Positions 1 through 9,690 of a stretch of DNA of 36,405 nt are shown here, in pieces. Every line of letters starts with the position of its first letter. Position 1 is the first letter of the stretch. Below the pieces are notes generated by a model, which did no database searches, had not been told where the DNA came from, and saw nothing but the letters and a program-made list of their open reading frames with translations. Source of the stretch: Verrucomicrobiota bacterium. GTDB taxonomy: Bacteria; Verrucomicrobiota; Verrucomicrobiia; Opitutales; Opitutaceae. The translations under genes and the position numbers were made by a program. The stretch covers positions 1-36,405 of the forward strand of contig JAFEGO010000063.1 of the NCBI GenBank assembly GCA_018239845.1. The letters are read 5' to 3'.

Positions 1-1
1 A

Positions 2-604
2 AATCTCTGGGCCGGCGTCGTCGGCACCTCGTGGCTCGACCCGGTCAACCTCGTGCTCGGCCTCGTCGGCGTGTGGCTGATGGTGAAGCGCTCGCTCTGG
101 GCGTTTCCCGTCGGGCTCGTGGCGGTGACGATCCAGGGCGTGCTGTTTTTCCAGACCCGGCTCTACGCGGACGGCACGCTGCAGATCTTCTTCTTCGGCG
201 CGCTGGCCTGGGGCTGGTGGCACTGGGTGCGCGACCGCGGCGCGGCGCCCGAGCTGCCGGTGACGACCATCTCGTGGCGCGAGCGCGGCGTGGTGCTGCT
301 GGTGACCGCCGGGGCGACGGTGGCGTGGGCCCTCGTGGCGCAGCGCTGGACCAACTCGCTCATGCCGTGGCGCGATGCGATGATCGCCATGCTGCAGGTG
401 GCGGGACAGGTGCTGCAGGCGCGGAAGAAGCTGGAGAACTGGTTGTTTTTCACCGTGGCCAACGCGATCGCGATCCCCGCCTACTGGAGCGCGGAGCTGG
501 CGTTCACGGCGCTGCTCTTCGGGCTGTACCTCGTGCTGGGGCTGATCGGCTGGCTCGATTGGTGGAAGGCGATGAAGGCGCAGCGTGGCGCCGGCGCTCC
601 ATGA
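2..604 (+). CDS. pnuC: PnuC-family nicotinamide riboside/mononucleotide transporter, 5' partial
   Basis: The reading frame is open from the window edge, so the N-terminus is missing. It shows the PnuC pattern: very hydrophobic segments rich in Trp and aromatic residues, with GVWLMVKRSLWAFPVG, then FFQTRLYADGTLQIFFF, then a W-rich stretch (WGWWHWVRDR), and a C-terminal LIGWLDWWKAM. PnuC proteins are inner-membrane facilitators that bring in nicotinamide riboside, which a cytoplasmic kinase traps by phosphorylation. That partner appears to be the next gene, whose ATG overlaps this stop codon (ATGA at 601-604), so the two are almost certainly cotranslated. The internal GTG at 53 is only the first in-frame start inside the window and is not expected to be the real one, because homologous sequence continues upstream of it. 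The exact substrate (riboside or mononucleotide) cannot be told from this fragment. Confidence 0.9.
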   Translation, partial: NLWAGVVGTSWLDPVNLVLGLVGVWLMVKRSLWAFPVGLVAVTIQGVLFFQTRLYADGTLQIFFFGALAWGWWHWVRDRGAAPELPVTTISWRERGVVLLVTAGATVAWALVAQRWTNSLMPWRDAMIAMLQVAGQVLQARKKLENWLFFTVANAIAIPAYWSAELAFTALLFGLYLVLGLIGWLDWWKAMKAQRGAGAP

Positions 605-1140
605 GCACGGTGAAACAGATCGCGCTTTTCGGGATGGAGTCCACCGGCAAGACGGTGCTCGCGGAGCGGCTGGCCGCGCACTTTGGCGAGCCGTGGTCGC
701 CGGAGTTTGTCCGGGAGTTTTGGGATCTGCACAACGCGACGATCACCGCGGCCGACCTCGGCACCATCGCGCTCGGGCAGATGGCCAACGAGGACCGGGC
801 GGTGGCCGCGGCGCGGCGCGCGGCGTTTTTCGACACGACGCTGCTGACCTGCGTGCTGTGGGACGACCTGCTGTTTCCCGGGAGCTGTCCGCCGTGGGTG
901 CGCGAGGAGGCCGAGCGCCGCGCGCGCGAGGTGACGCTGTACCTGCTCTGCGACACCGACCTGCCATGGGCGCCGGACCCGCAGCGGAGTTTTCCCGACG
1001 AGGCGGGCCGGGCGATGGGCCGGAAGCTCTGGCGCGACGCGCTGGAGTCGCGCGGACTGCCCTTTGCCGAGGTGTACGGCGTCGGCGCCGAGCGCGAGGC
1101 GCGGGCCATCGCCGCGGTCGAGCGAGTCCTGGCGGGATAA
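601..1140 (+). CDS. NadR-type ribosylnicotinamide kinase / P-loop ATPase
   Basis: A 179-residue protein that begins with a beta strand and a Walker A motif, GMESTGKT at residues 11-18, followed by the acidic EFVREFW segment typical of the kinase domain of NadR. That domain phosphorylates nicotinamide riboside to NMN. Here it stands alone, without the N-terminal HTH and adenylyltransferase domains of enterobacterial NadR. The start is fixed by the 4-base overlap with the pnuC stop. The same frame stays open far upstream, but that part overlaps pnuC in another frame and is not protein-like. Together the two genes would import and trap NR. A more generic AAA-family ATPase label is the conservative alternative; the pnuC linkage strongly favours NR kinase. 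Confidence 0.85.
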   Translation: MSTVKQIALFGMESTGKTVLAERLAAHFGEPWSPEFVREFWDLHNATITAADLGTIALGQMANEDRAVAAARRAAFFDTTLLTCVLWDDLLFPGSCPPWVREEAERRAREVTLYLLCDTDLPWAPDPQRSFPDEAGRAMGRKLWRDALESRGLPFAEVYGVGAEREARAIAAVERVLAG

Positions 1141-1145
1141 TTAGG

Positions 1146-1239
1146 TCTCGCGACGAACGCGACGGGCGCGACGAAAGACCACGCTATGCAAGGATGAAGG
1201 GTGTCTCGGCGCGTCGCGTCCTTCGCGAGCGTCGCGAGA
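1146..1239. repeat. Imperfect intergenic inverted repeat between convergent genes
   Basis: The arms TCTCGCGACG (1146-1155) and CGTCGCGAGA (1230-1239) are perfect complements. Inside them ACGCGACG (1157-1164) pairs with CGTCGCGT (1212-1219), with about ten extra bases on the right side. It fills the gap between the NadR-type kinase and the S9 peptidase stop codons and may act as a bidirectional terminator or be a decayed repeat element. No T-tract follows. Confidence 0.55.
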
Positions 1240-1244
1240 TCTCC

Positions 1245-3278
<2,034 letters not shown>

Positions 3279-3421
3279 GGGCGGATGGGTTGGCGGGAGA
3301 TTCGCCCGAGCGAGGGGAGGAGGCGACCTATTTCAGGCGCGCGGACGGCACCGGCGGAGCGGGGAATTTTTTTGAGAAAGGCCTTGCGCGACCGCCTGAC
3401 GGCGTTTGGGTGCGGGTTGTT

Positions 3422-4699
3422 ATGGAAAGCATACTTGATGGAATGCGGGACGCGCTGACGCAGCGCGGCTTCGCCGCCGACCGGGCCGAACTTTGGGTGA
3501 TGATCGCAGGCAGCGGAGCGACGCTCGTGCTGGCGTGGCTGGCCAACCTGATCGCACGGCGGGTGATCCTGCGGGTCGTATCCACCGTGGTGAAACGCAC
3601 GACCTGCACGTGGGACGATGTGCTGCTGGAGGCGGGGTTTTTCCGCCGTCTCTCGCACCTCGCGCCGGCGCTGGTCATCCAGACCCTGGCCCCGGCGGTC
3701 CTGGGCGGCACGCCCGAGGTGGAGAGCGGCGTGCGCGCGGCGGTGACCATCTACCTTACGTTCGTCTGGGTCGCGGTGGTGTTTGCGGGGCTCGACGGCC
3801 TGCAGACGCTGGCGAGGCGGCATCAGCGCCTCGCGCGCATGCCGGTGAAGGGTTTCCTGCAGGCGGTGAAGCTCGTGGTGGCGCTCATCGGGCTCATCCT
3901 CGTGCTGTCGATCGTGCTCGGCAAATCGCCGGTTTACCTGCTGTCGGGCCTCGGCGCGCTGACCGCGGTGCTGCTGCTGGTCTTCCGCGACGCGATCCTC
4001 GGTTTCGTGGCGGGCATCATGATCTCGGTGAACGAAATGGTGCGCATCGGCGACTGGATCGAGATGCCGAAGGCCGGCGCCGACGGCGACGTGATCGACG
4101 TCTCGCTGACGACGGTGAAGGTGCAGAACTGGGACAAGACGATCACAACCATCCCCTCGTACGACCTCATCTCGGGCTCGTTCAAGAACTGGCGGGGCAT
4201 GTTCGAGTCGGGCGGCCGGCGTATCAAGCGCGCGCTGCACATCGACATGCGGACGGTGCGCTTCGCCGACGAGGCGGAGCTGCGGCAGTGGCGGCGGCTC
4301 GGCCTGCTGGCCGGTTACCTCGACGAGAAACAGCGCGAGGTGGACGAGGCCAACCGGGCGCAGGGCAGCGATCTCTCGGTGCTTGGCAACGGCCGGCGGC
4401 TGACGAACCTCGGCACCTTCCGCGCGTATTGCGCGGCCTACCTCAAGGCGCACCCGAAGATCCACCCCGGCATGACCTTCCTCGTCCGCCAGCTGGCGCC
4501 GACCGAGCACGGGCTGCCGCTGGAAATCTACGTCTTTGCCAACGACACCAACTGGGGCGCCTACGAGGCCGTGCAGGCGGACATCTTCGACCACCTGATC
4601 GCGGTGATCGACGAGTTCCACCTCAAGATCTTCCAGCAGCCCTCGGGGCACGACCTGCAGGCGGCGTTCGGCCTGCACGCCGGGCAGGAATGCGCATGA
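3422..4699 (+). CDS. MscS-family mechanosensitive channel, YbdG/MscM-like
   Basis: 425 residues. Several N-terminal transmembrane segments (about residues 25-45, 95-125, 150-180) are followed by the MscS pore and beta domain: LLSGLGALTAVLLLVFRDAILGF, then ISVNEMVRIGDWIEMP. The stretch VQNWDKTITTIPSYDLISGSFKNW followed by ESGGRRIKRALHIDM is the hallmark of the E. coli YbdG subfamily rather than MscS itself. Such channels open under hypo-osmotic membrane tension. ATG 3422 was chosen because residues encoded upstream in the open frame are not protein-like and overlap the promoter region of the opposite peptidase. The stop overlaps the start of tcdA (ATGA), a translational coupling of functionally unrelated genes. 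Confidence 0.9.
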   Translation: MESILDGMRDALTQRGFAADRAELWVMIAGSGATLVLAWLANLIARRVILRVVSTVVKRTTCTWDDVLLEAGFFRRLSHLAPALVIQTLAPAVLGGTPEVESGVRAAVTIYLTFVWVAVVFAGLDGLQTLARRHQRLARMPVKGFLQAVKLVVALIGLILVLSIVLGKSPVYLLSGLGALTAVLLLVFRDAILGFVAGIMISVNEMVRIGDWIEMPKAGADGDVIDVSLTTVKVQNWDKTITTIPSYDLISGSFKNWRGMFESGGRRIKRALHIDMRTVRFADEAELRQWRRLGLLAGYLDEKQREVDEANRAQGSDLSVLGNGRRLTNLGTFRAYCAAYLKAHPKIHPGMTFLVRQLAPTEHGLPLEIYVFANDTNWGAYEAVQADIFDHLIAVIDEFHLKIFQQPSGHDLQAAFGLHAGQECA

Positions 4700-5484
4700 G
4701 CGACGACTTTGCCGAGCGCTTTGGCGGCGTGGCGCGGCTCTTCGGTCGCGACGGGCTGGCGCGGCTGCGCGCGGCGCATGTCTGCATCGTGGGCGTGGGC
4801 GGCGTGGGCTCGTGGGCGGTCGAGGGCCTCGCGCGCAGCGGCATCGGCGCGCTGACCCTGATCGACCTCGACGACGTGTGCGTGACCAACGTGAACCGCC
4901 AGCTGCCGGCGATCGACGGGCAGATCGGGCGGCCCAAGATCGACGTGCTCGCCGAGCGCGCGCGGGCGATCAACCCCGCCTGCAAAGTTGAGCGCGTGGC
5001 GGAGTTTTTCACCGAGGCCACGGCGGCGCGGCTGATGGCGCCGAAGTATGATTTCGTGATCGATGCGATCGACAACATGACGAACAAGGCCCGCCTCATC
5101 GCGGCGTGTCGGGACCGCGGCATGCCGTGCCTGACGGTCGGCGCGGCGGGCGGGCGGCGCGACGGCATGCAGGTCCGCACGGGCGACCTCGGCGATGCGG
5201 AGAATGACCTGCTGTTGCGGCAGGTGCGGAAGAAACTGCGGCGCGACTTCGGCTTTCTGCACGGGGAGCAGCGCGGGCGCATGGACTTCAAGGTACGCTG
5301 CGTGTGGTCGGGCGAGCGCCCGGTGTTCCCTTGGGCCGATGGCACGTGCGCCGCGACGGCGGAGCCGGGCTCCAACCTGACGCTGGACTGCGAGAGCGGG
5401 TTTGGCACGGCGGTGTTTGTGACCGCGGCGTTTGGATTGGCAGCGGCGGGTGAGGTGGTGCGGATTCTGAGCGGGGCGAAGTAG
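4696..5484 (+). CDS. tcdA: tRNA threonylcarbamoyladenosine dehydratase TcdA (CsdL)
   Basis: 262 residues, matching E. coli TcdA along its full length: ERFGGVARLFG at the start, the ATP-binding loop GVGGVGSWAVEGLARSG (33-49), LIDLDDVCVTNVNRQ (55-69), the E1-like VIDAIDN (121-127) and the C-terminal CESGFGTAVFVTAAFG. TcdA is an E1-like enzyme that uses ATP to cyclise t6A37 to ct6A in ANN-decoding tRNAs, with the CsdA-CsdE sulfur relay known in E. coli. The start at 4696 overlaps the upstream stop; an ATG two codons earlier (4690) is possible. The sulfur acceptor SufE is encoded at 11444-11857 but is not adjacent. Confidence 0.95.
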   Translation: MSDDFAERFGGVARLFGRDGLARLRAAHVCIVGVGGVGSWAVEGLARSGIGALTLIDLDDVCVTNVNRQLPAIDGQIGRPKIDVLAERARAINPACKVERVAEFFTEATAARLMAPKYDFVIDAIDNMTNKARLIAACRDRGMPCLTVGAAGGRRDGMQVRTGDLGDAENDLLLRQVRKKLRRDFGFLHGEQRGRMDFKVRCVWSGERPVFPWADGTCAATAEPGSNLTLDCESGFGTAVFVTAAFGLAAAGEVVRILSGAK

Positions 5485-5537
5485 CGGACGGAGGCCGCCC
5501 TGCGGGGCGTGGCACCGGTTGTGCTAAATGGAAGGGC

Positions 5538-6824
5538 GTGGACCTCAGCATACCCTCCCTTGGCCCCGGACGATTTGCCTCACCGCTGCGTTTTGGCGGC
5601 GCCACTGAGACCCGGTTTCGCACGGACGAGGACCGCATCTACTACCGCAGCCACACGAAGGATGCCGACAACGGCGGAGTGATCCTGAGCTTCGAGCAGG
5701 CGGGGCCGCGGGAGACGATTTTCTTCGAGCCCGGGCGGACGACGGTCGGCATCGTGACCTGCGGCGGGCTGTGCCCCGGGTTGAACGACATCATCCGCGG
5801 CATCGTGAACCAGTGCGCGCAGCAATACGGGATCACGAAAGTCTATGGCTTTCGCTACGGCTTCGAGGGGCTCGTGCAACGCTACGGGCACGTGCCGCTG
5901 ATCCTGCGGCCGGAGTCGGTGGCGGAGGCGCACAATTTCGGCGGCACCATGCTCGGCAGCTCGCGCGGTCCGCAGAATCCCGCGGACATGGTGGACACGC
6001 TGGAGGAGATGGGCGTGGACATCCTGTTTGTGATCGGGGGCGACGGCACGCTGCGCGGTGCCGCGCAGATCGTGCAGGAGATCGCGCGACGCGGCCTGCG
6101 GAAGGCGGTCGTGGGCATCCCCAAGACGATCGACAACGACATCATGTACCTCGACAAAAGCTTCGGCTTTGAGACGGCGTTTGCCGAGGCGGTGCGGGCG
6201 GTGAAGTGCGCCTTCACCGAGGCGAAGGGCGCGGTGCACGGCGTGGGCCTAGTGAAACTCATGGGCCGCGACTCGGGCTTCATCACGTGCTTCGCCGCGC
6301 TCGCGGGCAACAACGTGGACTACGTGCTGATCCCCGAGGTGCCCTTCGCGCTCGACGGCCCGCGCGGCCTGCTTGAAAGCCTGCGGCAGCGGTTGCTCAA
6401 GCGCGGCAGCGCGGTGATCGTGGTCGCCGAAGGCGCGGGGCAGGAACTCATGGCGGGCGCGGAAGGCACGGACGCCAGCGGCAACAAGCGCTACGGTGAC
6501 ATCGGGCTGTTTCTGAAGGATCGCATCGGAGCCTTTTGCAAGGAGCGGAAGATGGCGGTGAATTTAAAGTACATCGACCCGAGCTATATCGTGCGGAGTG
6601 TGCCGGCGAACGCGCACGACAACGTGTACTGCTCGCGCCTCGCGCAGGCGGCGGTGCACGCGGCCGTGGCGGGCAAGACGGGCATGCTGGTCGGCCGCTG
6701 GCTGGGCTCGTATGTGAACCTGCCGATGGAGCTGGTGATCAAGGGCCGCCGGAAGGTCGATCCCAGCCGCGAGCTCTGGCACTCGGTTCTGGAATCGACG
6801 GGACAGCCGGCGAACATGCTGTGA
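5538..6824 (+). CDS. 6-phosphofructokinase, long plant/trypanosome-like type
   Basis: 428 residues, longer than the 320-residue E. coli PfkA because of an N-terminal extension of about 65 residues (IPSLGPGRFASPL...RTDEDRIYY) that is also seen in the plant and trypanosomatid group. Motifs: GIVTCGGLCPGLND (71-84), GGDGT (167-171), PKTIDND (195-201, catalytic Asp199), MGRDSGF (242-248) and IPEVPF (265-270). The Gly in GGDGT predicts ATP use, while Lys in PKTIDND is the residue found in pyrophosphate enzymes. The same Gly/Lys combination occurs in ATP-dependent trypanosomatid and plant PFKs, so ATP is the likelier donor. The GTG start is preceded by GGAAGGG only one base away, too close for a good ribosome site, yet the N-terminal family similarity supports it. 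Confidence 0.88.
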   Translation: MDLSIPSLGPGRFASPLRFGGATETRFRTDEDRIYYRSHTKDADNGGVILSFEQAGPRETIFFEPGRTTVGIVTCGGLCPGLNDIIRGIVNQCAQQYGITKVYGFRYGFEGLVQRYGHVPLILRPESVAEAHNFGGTMLGSSRGPQNPADMVDTLEEMGVDILFVIGGDGTLRGAAQIVQEIARRGLRKAVVGIPKTIDNDIMYLDKSFGFETAFAEAVRAVKCAFTEAKGAVHGVGLVKLMGRDSGFITCFAALAGNNVDYVLIPEVPFALDGPRGLLESLRQRLLKRGSAVIVVAEGAGQELMAGAEGTDASGNKRYGDIGLFLKDRIGAFCKERKMAVNLKYIDPSYIVRSVPANAHDNVYCSRLAQAAVHAAVAGKTGMLVGRWLGSYVNLPMELVIKGRRKVDPSRELWHSVLESTGQPANML

Positions 6825-6827
6825 AGG

Positions 6828-6884
6828 GTAGCGCAGGCGTCCCGCCTGCCATCGTCACAGATGCAGGCGGGACGCCTGCGCTAC
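6828..6884. repeat. BIME-like pair of REP elements (GTAG-headed hairpins)
   Basis: Two perfect 22-bp arms (6828-6849 and 6863-6884) are reverse complements, separated by 13 bp. Each arm is itself a hairpin: GTAG, one C, stem GCAGGCG, loop TCC, stem CGCCTGC. A GTAG tetranucleotide at the foot of a short hairpin is the hallmark of bacterial REP elements mobilised by RAYT (TnpA-REP) transposases; two in opposite orientation form a BIME. It lies between the convergent pfk and tatD genes, only 57 bp apart, and supplies the TAG stop of tatD. It may also end transcription from both sides. Confidence 0.8.
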
Positions 6885-7741
6885 TGGAACAGCCGTTTGA
6901 AATTGGCTTCGACTTGAGTGGCGAGAGCGGGGAGGGGCTGGCCGAGGTGGTCGGCGAGGCCGGTGTAAACGGCGGCGATATTGGCGGGGTGGTTGACCGG
7001 CGTGGCGTCGGGGCGGTCGGGGAGATCGTGCGTGCGCCAGTGGCTGCGCAGGGTCATCGCGGGGGCATCGGTCTCGACGAGCAGGCGGTCGGGTGGGACG
7101 GACGCAAAGGCGGCGCGCTGGCTGGTGCGCTTGGGGTCGAGGAAGGCGCCGTTGAAGGAAAAATACGCGCCGAGGTCGGCGAAGGGGCTGATCATTTCCA
7201 CGGGGCCGGCGTAAGCGTGGAGCAGGAAACCGCGTGCGGGGAGTCGGGCGGTGCGGAGGGTGTCGAGGAGGGCGCCCCAGGCGTCGATGCAGTGGACGGA
7301 GGCGGCGAGATTGCGTCGGGCGGCGAGGGCGAGTTGTTGGGTGAATACCTCGGTCTGCTCATCGAGCGGGGCGCGGCGGAGGCCGGCGAGGCGCGGGTCG
7401 TCGGGTTTGGCGCGGTCGAGCATCCAGCGGTCGAGGCCGATCTCGCCGATGCGCGCGCGGGGCTCGGCGGCGAGGCGGGCTTCGAGCTGCGCGAGCCAAT
7501 CGGCGGGGCGGTTGCCACAGTCCCATGGATGGACGCCGTAGCTGGGGACGACCCATGCAAAACGCGCGGCGAGCGCGGCGACCTCGGGCCAGTCGGCAGG
7601 CGTGGTGCCGTTGACGACGGCTCCCGCGAGACCGACGGCGGCGAGGTCCGCGGCGAGGTGGTCGAGGTGCGGTGCGAGCCACTCGTCGTGCAGGTGGTTG
7701 TGCGCGTCGTAGAGCGGGAGCATGGCCGGAGAATGGCTCAT
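6881..7741 (-). CDS. TatD-family metal-dependent hydrolase (putative DNase)
   Basis: 286 residues from the chosen ATG. TatD/amidohydrolase-fold motifs are in order: YDAHNHLHDEW near the N-terminus (metal-binding HxH), YGVHPWD, GEIGLDRW (metal-bridging Glu), VHCIDAWG, LLHAYAGP (His) and VETDAPAM (catalytic Asp). Family members are cytoplasmic divalent-metal nucleases or related phosphoesterases. ATG 7741 is preferred over an upstream frame extension to 7831, which is unlike family N-termini; ATG 7723, directly before LPLYDAHNH, is an equally plausible start. The stop codon TAG (6881-6883) is formed by the end of a REP-like element, so insertion of that element may have set the C-terminus. Confidence 0.85.
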   Translation of the reverse strand: MSHSPAMLPLYDAHNHLHDEWLAPHLDHLAADLAAVGLAGAVVNGTTPADWPEVAALAARFAWVVPSYGVHPWDCGNRPADWLAQLEARLAAEPRARIGEIGLDRWMLDRAKPDDPRLAGLRRAPLDEQTEVFTQQLALAARRNLAASVHCIDAWGALLDTLRTARLPARGFLLHAYAGPVEMISPFADLGAYFSFNGAFLDPKRTSQRAAFASVPPDRLLVETDAPAMTLRSHWRTHDLPDRPDATPVNHPANIAAVYTGLADHLGQPLPALATQVEANFKRLFQ

Positions 7742-7829
7742 GGAATACGTGGATGACACGGAAGAAAATCCAAGTTGCTCATGGATGCGGCGCAAAAGTA
7801 GCGTGGCCGGGTAACCCCCGCCCCACCCC

Positions 7830-8747
7830 ATGCGCTTTTCTTGCCTTGCCCTGATTTTTTGCTGCGGCGCAGCCGCCGCCCTGGCCCAAAGCTGGGTCGT
7901 CCATCTGCCGCCGCCGGATCGGGAGCTGCCGCTCTATGCAGGCGTCGCGCCCGGCTCCGAGAAGTGGGACTGGGAGGAGCGCACGGTCACCCGGCCGGAC
8001 GGGCATGTGGCCACGCAGAACGTCGTGCGCCCGGTGCTCCAGTACTTCGCGCCCAATCCCGCCAAGGCGAATGGCACGGCGGTGATCATCGCGCCGGGCG
8101 GCGGGCACACGAATCTCGTGATCGTGCACGACGGGCGCCGGCTCGCCGAGCAGTTGCAGGCGAAGGGCATCGCGGCGTTTATCCTGAAATACCGGACGAT
8201 CCACGTCGGGGTGGTGGCGGACTCGTCGATGTACTATCCGGAGAAGCGGGAAAACGGGGTCATCACGACCGGGGCGCAGCAGGGGCAGAAGTACGCGGAC
8301 TTTGAGAGCGACGACGGCCGTCAGGCGGTGCGGGTGCTGCGCGCCCATGCCGCGGAGTTCAAGGTTGATCCCAAGCGTATCGGATTTTTGGGTTCGTCGG
8401 CGGGTGGGATTCCGGTCATGGCCGCGGTGTTCGCGCCGGCGGAGGTCCGGCCGGATTTTGCCGCGCTGATCTCGGGGCCCTACGGCATCGACCAGCCGGT
8501 GCCGGCGGATGCGCCGCCGCTGTTTCTCGCGGCGGCAGCGAGCGACGACGACTGGGGGGCCAACGACTCGCTGAAACTTTTCAATGCCTGGCGCGCGGCG
8601 AAGCGGCCGACGGAGATCCATATTTTCCAAGTGGGCGGCCACGGCTTTCTCAAGCCGGGGGCGGGCGACCACGTGATCGACCGCCTGTGCGACTGGATGG
8701 CCGACAACGGCTGGATGGCCAAGCCGGCCGCGCCAGCGGCCAAATAA
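7830..8747 (+). CDS. Secreted alpha/beta-hydrolase, acetyl-xylan-esterase-like
   Basis: 305 residues with a signal peptide (CLALIFCCGAAAALA, cleavage near residue 19), so exported. The oxyanion-hole motif IIAPGGGHTNL (87-95) is followed by the nucleophile elbow GSSAGG (Ser190), an acidic candidate in SDDDW (about 239-242) and His271 in GGHGF. The arrangement fits the esterase/lipase family that includes acetyl xylan esterases and BD-FAE-like feruloyl esterases, often found in polysaccharide-degrading Verrucomicrobia. The substrate is not determined by sequence alone. The ATG follows a run of C residues (CCCCACCCC) with no Shine-Dalgarno sequence. It diverges from tatD across an 88-bp gap that must hold both promoters. 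Confidence 0.85.
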   Translation: MRFSCLALIFCCGAAAALAQSWVVHLPPPDRELPLYAGVAPGSEKWDWEERTVTRPDGHVATQNVVRPVLQYFAPNPAKANGTAVIIAPGGGHTNLVIVHDGRRLAEQLQAKGIAAFILKYRTIHVGVVADSSMYYPEKRENGVITTGAQQGQKYADFESDDGRQAVRVLRAHAAEFKVDPKRIGFLGSSAGGIPVMAAVFAPAEVRPDFAALISGPYGIDQPVPADAPPLFLAAAASDDDWGANDSLKLFNAWRAAKRPTEIHIFQVGGHGFLKPGAGDHVIDRLCDWMADNGWMAKPAAPAAK

Positions 8748-8895
8748 CGCGGTCACCGGTTCGGACGGATTGTCCGAATAGTGTCCGATAATCAGACAAT
8801 CGTCCAAGTTTTGTCCGATTTGCATCTTTGGCGATAGTTTCATAATTAACTTAAATTAAGATAGTTAAAGTGAGGATTACGCAAAAGGAAGGGGC
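8748..8895. other. AT-rich convergent intergenic region with repeated TGTCCGA motif
   Basis: This 148-bp gap between two convergent genes is unusually AT-rich for the region. TGTCCGA occurs three times on the plus strand (8771-8777, 8782-8788, 8812-8818), at offsets of 11 and 30 bp, about one and three helical turns. The first copy is half of a perfect palindrome, TTCGGAC (8760-8766) and GTCCGAA (8772-8778). The rest, around 8835-8870, is TTAA-rich. No ORF or clear terminator is seen. Operator-like or small-RNA functions are only possibilities. Confidence 0.4.
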
Positions 8896-9516
8896 TCACG
8901 CATTACGGGCGGGGCGGTAGTCGGCGAGCCAGGCGGGGCCGGGGCCCTGGCCGCGGACGGCGGTGTCGGGGCGGTGGGTGACGCCGGTCAGGCGCTCGAT
9001 AAGCGATTCGGCGCGTGTCCAGAAGTCGATACGCTCAAGGACGGGGTTCACGAAATTGGTGATCGGGCAGTAGTAGGTATTCTTCGGGTCGGAGTGGTGG
9101 AGGCCGTGCTGGCGCGGGGTCTGGAGGATGCGCCAGTCCTGCAGGAGCGAGATCAGGCGGCCGTTTTCCTTGCGGGTGCGGTGCGACCACTTGTGGATCT
9201 CGTTGGCGTTGGTGCTGAGGACGGCGAAGAGGACGAGCTGCCAGCTGAGGAACCCGAACCACCACGCCCACGCGAGCAGCAGGAGGTTGACGAGGAGCAG
9301 GTCGAAGGAGCTCTCCCACCAGCTGAGGCGGGTGAAGTACCGCGGCAGGTGGTGGTGCACGATGTTGGGGCGGATGAAGAGGTGGCCGATCACCGGCGTG
9401 TCCTCGGTGAAGTAGGCGTCCTCAAGCCAGTGGACGACGCCGGCGATGAAGTCGGCGAGGGCGGCGATCAGGACGACCTGCGCGAATTGCCAGGCGGTGA
9501 GGAGGAAGAGTTTCAT
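8896..9516 (-). CDS. Lipid desaturase domain protein, CarF/PEDS1 (TMEM189) family
   Basis: 206 residues with membrane segments near residues 8-28 and 72-100 and the histidine pattern of the Lipid_desat family: ADFIAGVVHWLED (21-33), HHHLPRYF (54-61), NEIHKWSH (105-112, His108 and His112) and HGLHHSDPKNTYYC (137-150, His137, His140, His141). Characterised members are plasmanylethanolamine desaturase, which creates the vinyl-ether bond of plasmalogens using oxygen (animal PEDS1, Myxococcus CarF), and plant FAD4, which desaturates a fatty acid in phosphatidylglycerol. The histidine ligands are all kept, so a diiron enzyme is expected. Which lipid it acts on is unknown. It diverges from a LysR regulator across 174 bp. 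There is no Shine-Dalgarno sequence; the ATG follows CCTCCGCTCCC. Confidence 0.85.
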   Translation of the reverse strand: MKLFLLTAWQFAQVVLIAALADFIAGVVHWLEDAYFTEDTPVIGHLFIRPNIVHHHLPRYFTRLSWWESSFDLLLVNLLLLAWAWWFGFLSWQLVLFAVLSTNANEIHKWSHRTRKENGRLISLLQDWRILQTPRQHGLHHSDPKNTYYCPITNFVNPVLERIDFWTRAESLIERLTGVTHRPDTAVRGQGPGPAWLADYRPARNA

Positions 9517-9690
9517 GGGAGCGGAGGTTGAGTTGACTGCGCCGGACCAAGGTCGGCCGGTGCGCTCCTAGAATATCGAAAAGCGGCGGAGGGCGTGAGT
9601 TGATAAGTCTGATGCGGGGTATCGGTTTTTTTGATGGGGGTGCGAATGGGCGTTGCGCGGGCGGGGTGGAGCGGCTTTTTGGAGACGCGC
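9517..9690. promoter_or_regulatory. Divergent intergenic region, lipid desaturase / lysR
   Basis: This region of 174 bp must carry the promoters of both divergent genes. The only clear element is GGAGA at 9681-9685, five bases before the lysR ATG, a good ribosome site. GATA (9602-9605) and TATC (9620-9623) form a weak dyad that could be part of a LysR site, but the arms are too short to claim it. Confidence 0.35.

Noticed and set aside
31..600. N-terminal extension of the NadR-type kinase
   Set aside because: The open frame upstream of 601 is an Arg/Gly/Ala-rich shadow of pnuC. The ATGA overlap gives the natural start.
9602..9623. GATA...TATC dyad as LysR operator
   Set aside because: The arms are only 4 bp and do not fit the T-N11-A rule convincingly.
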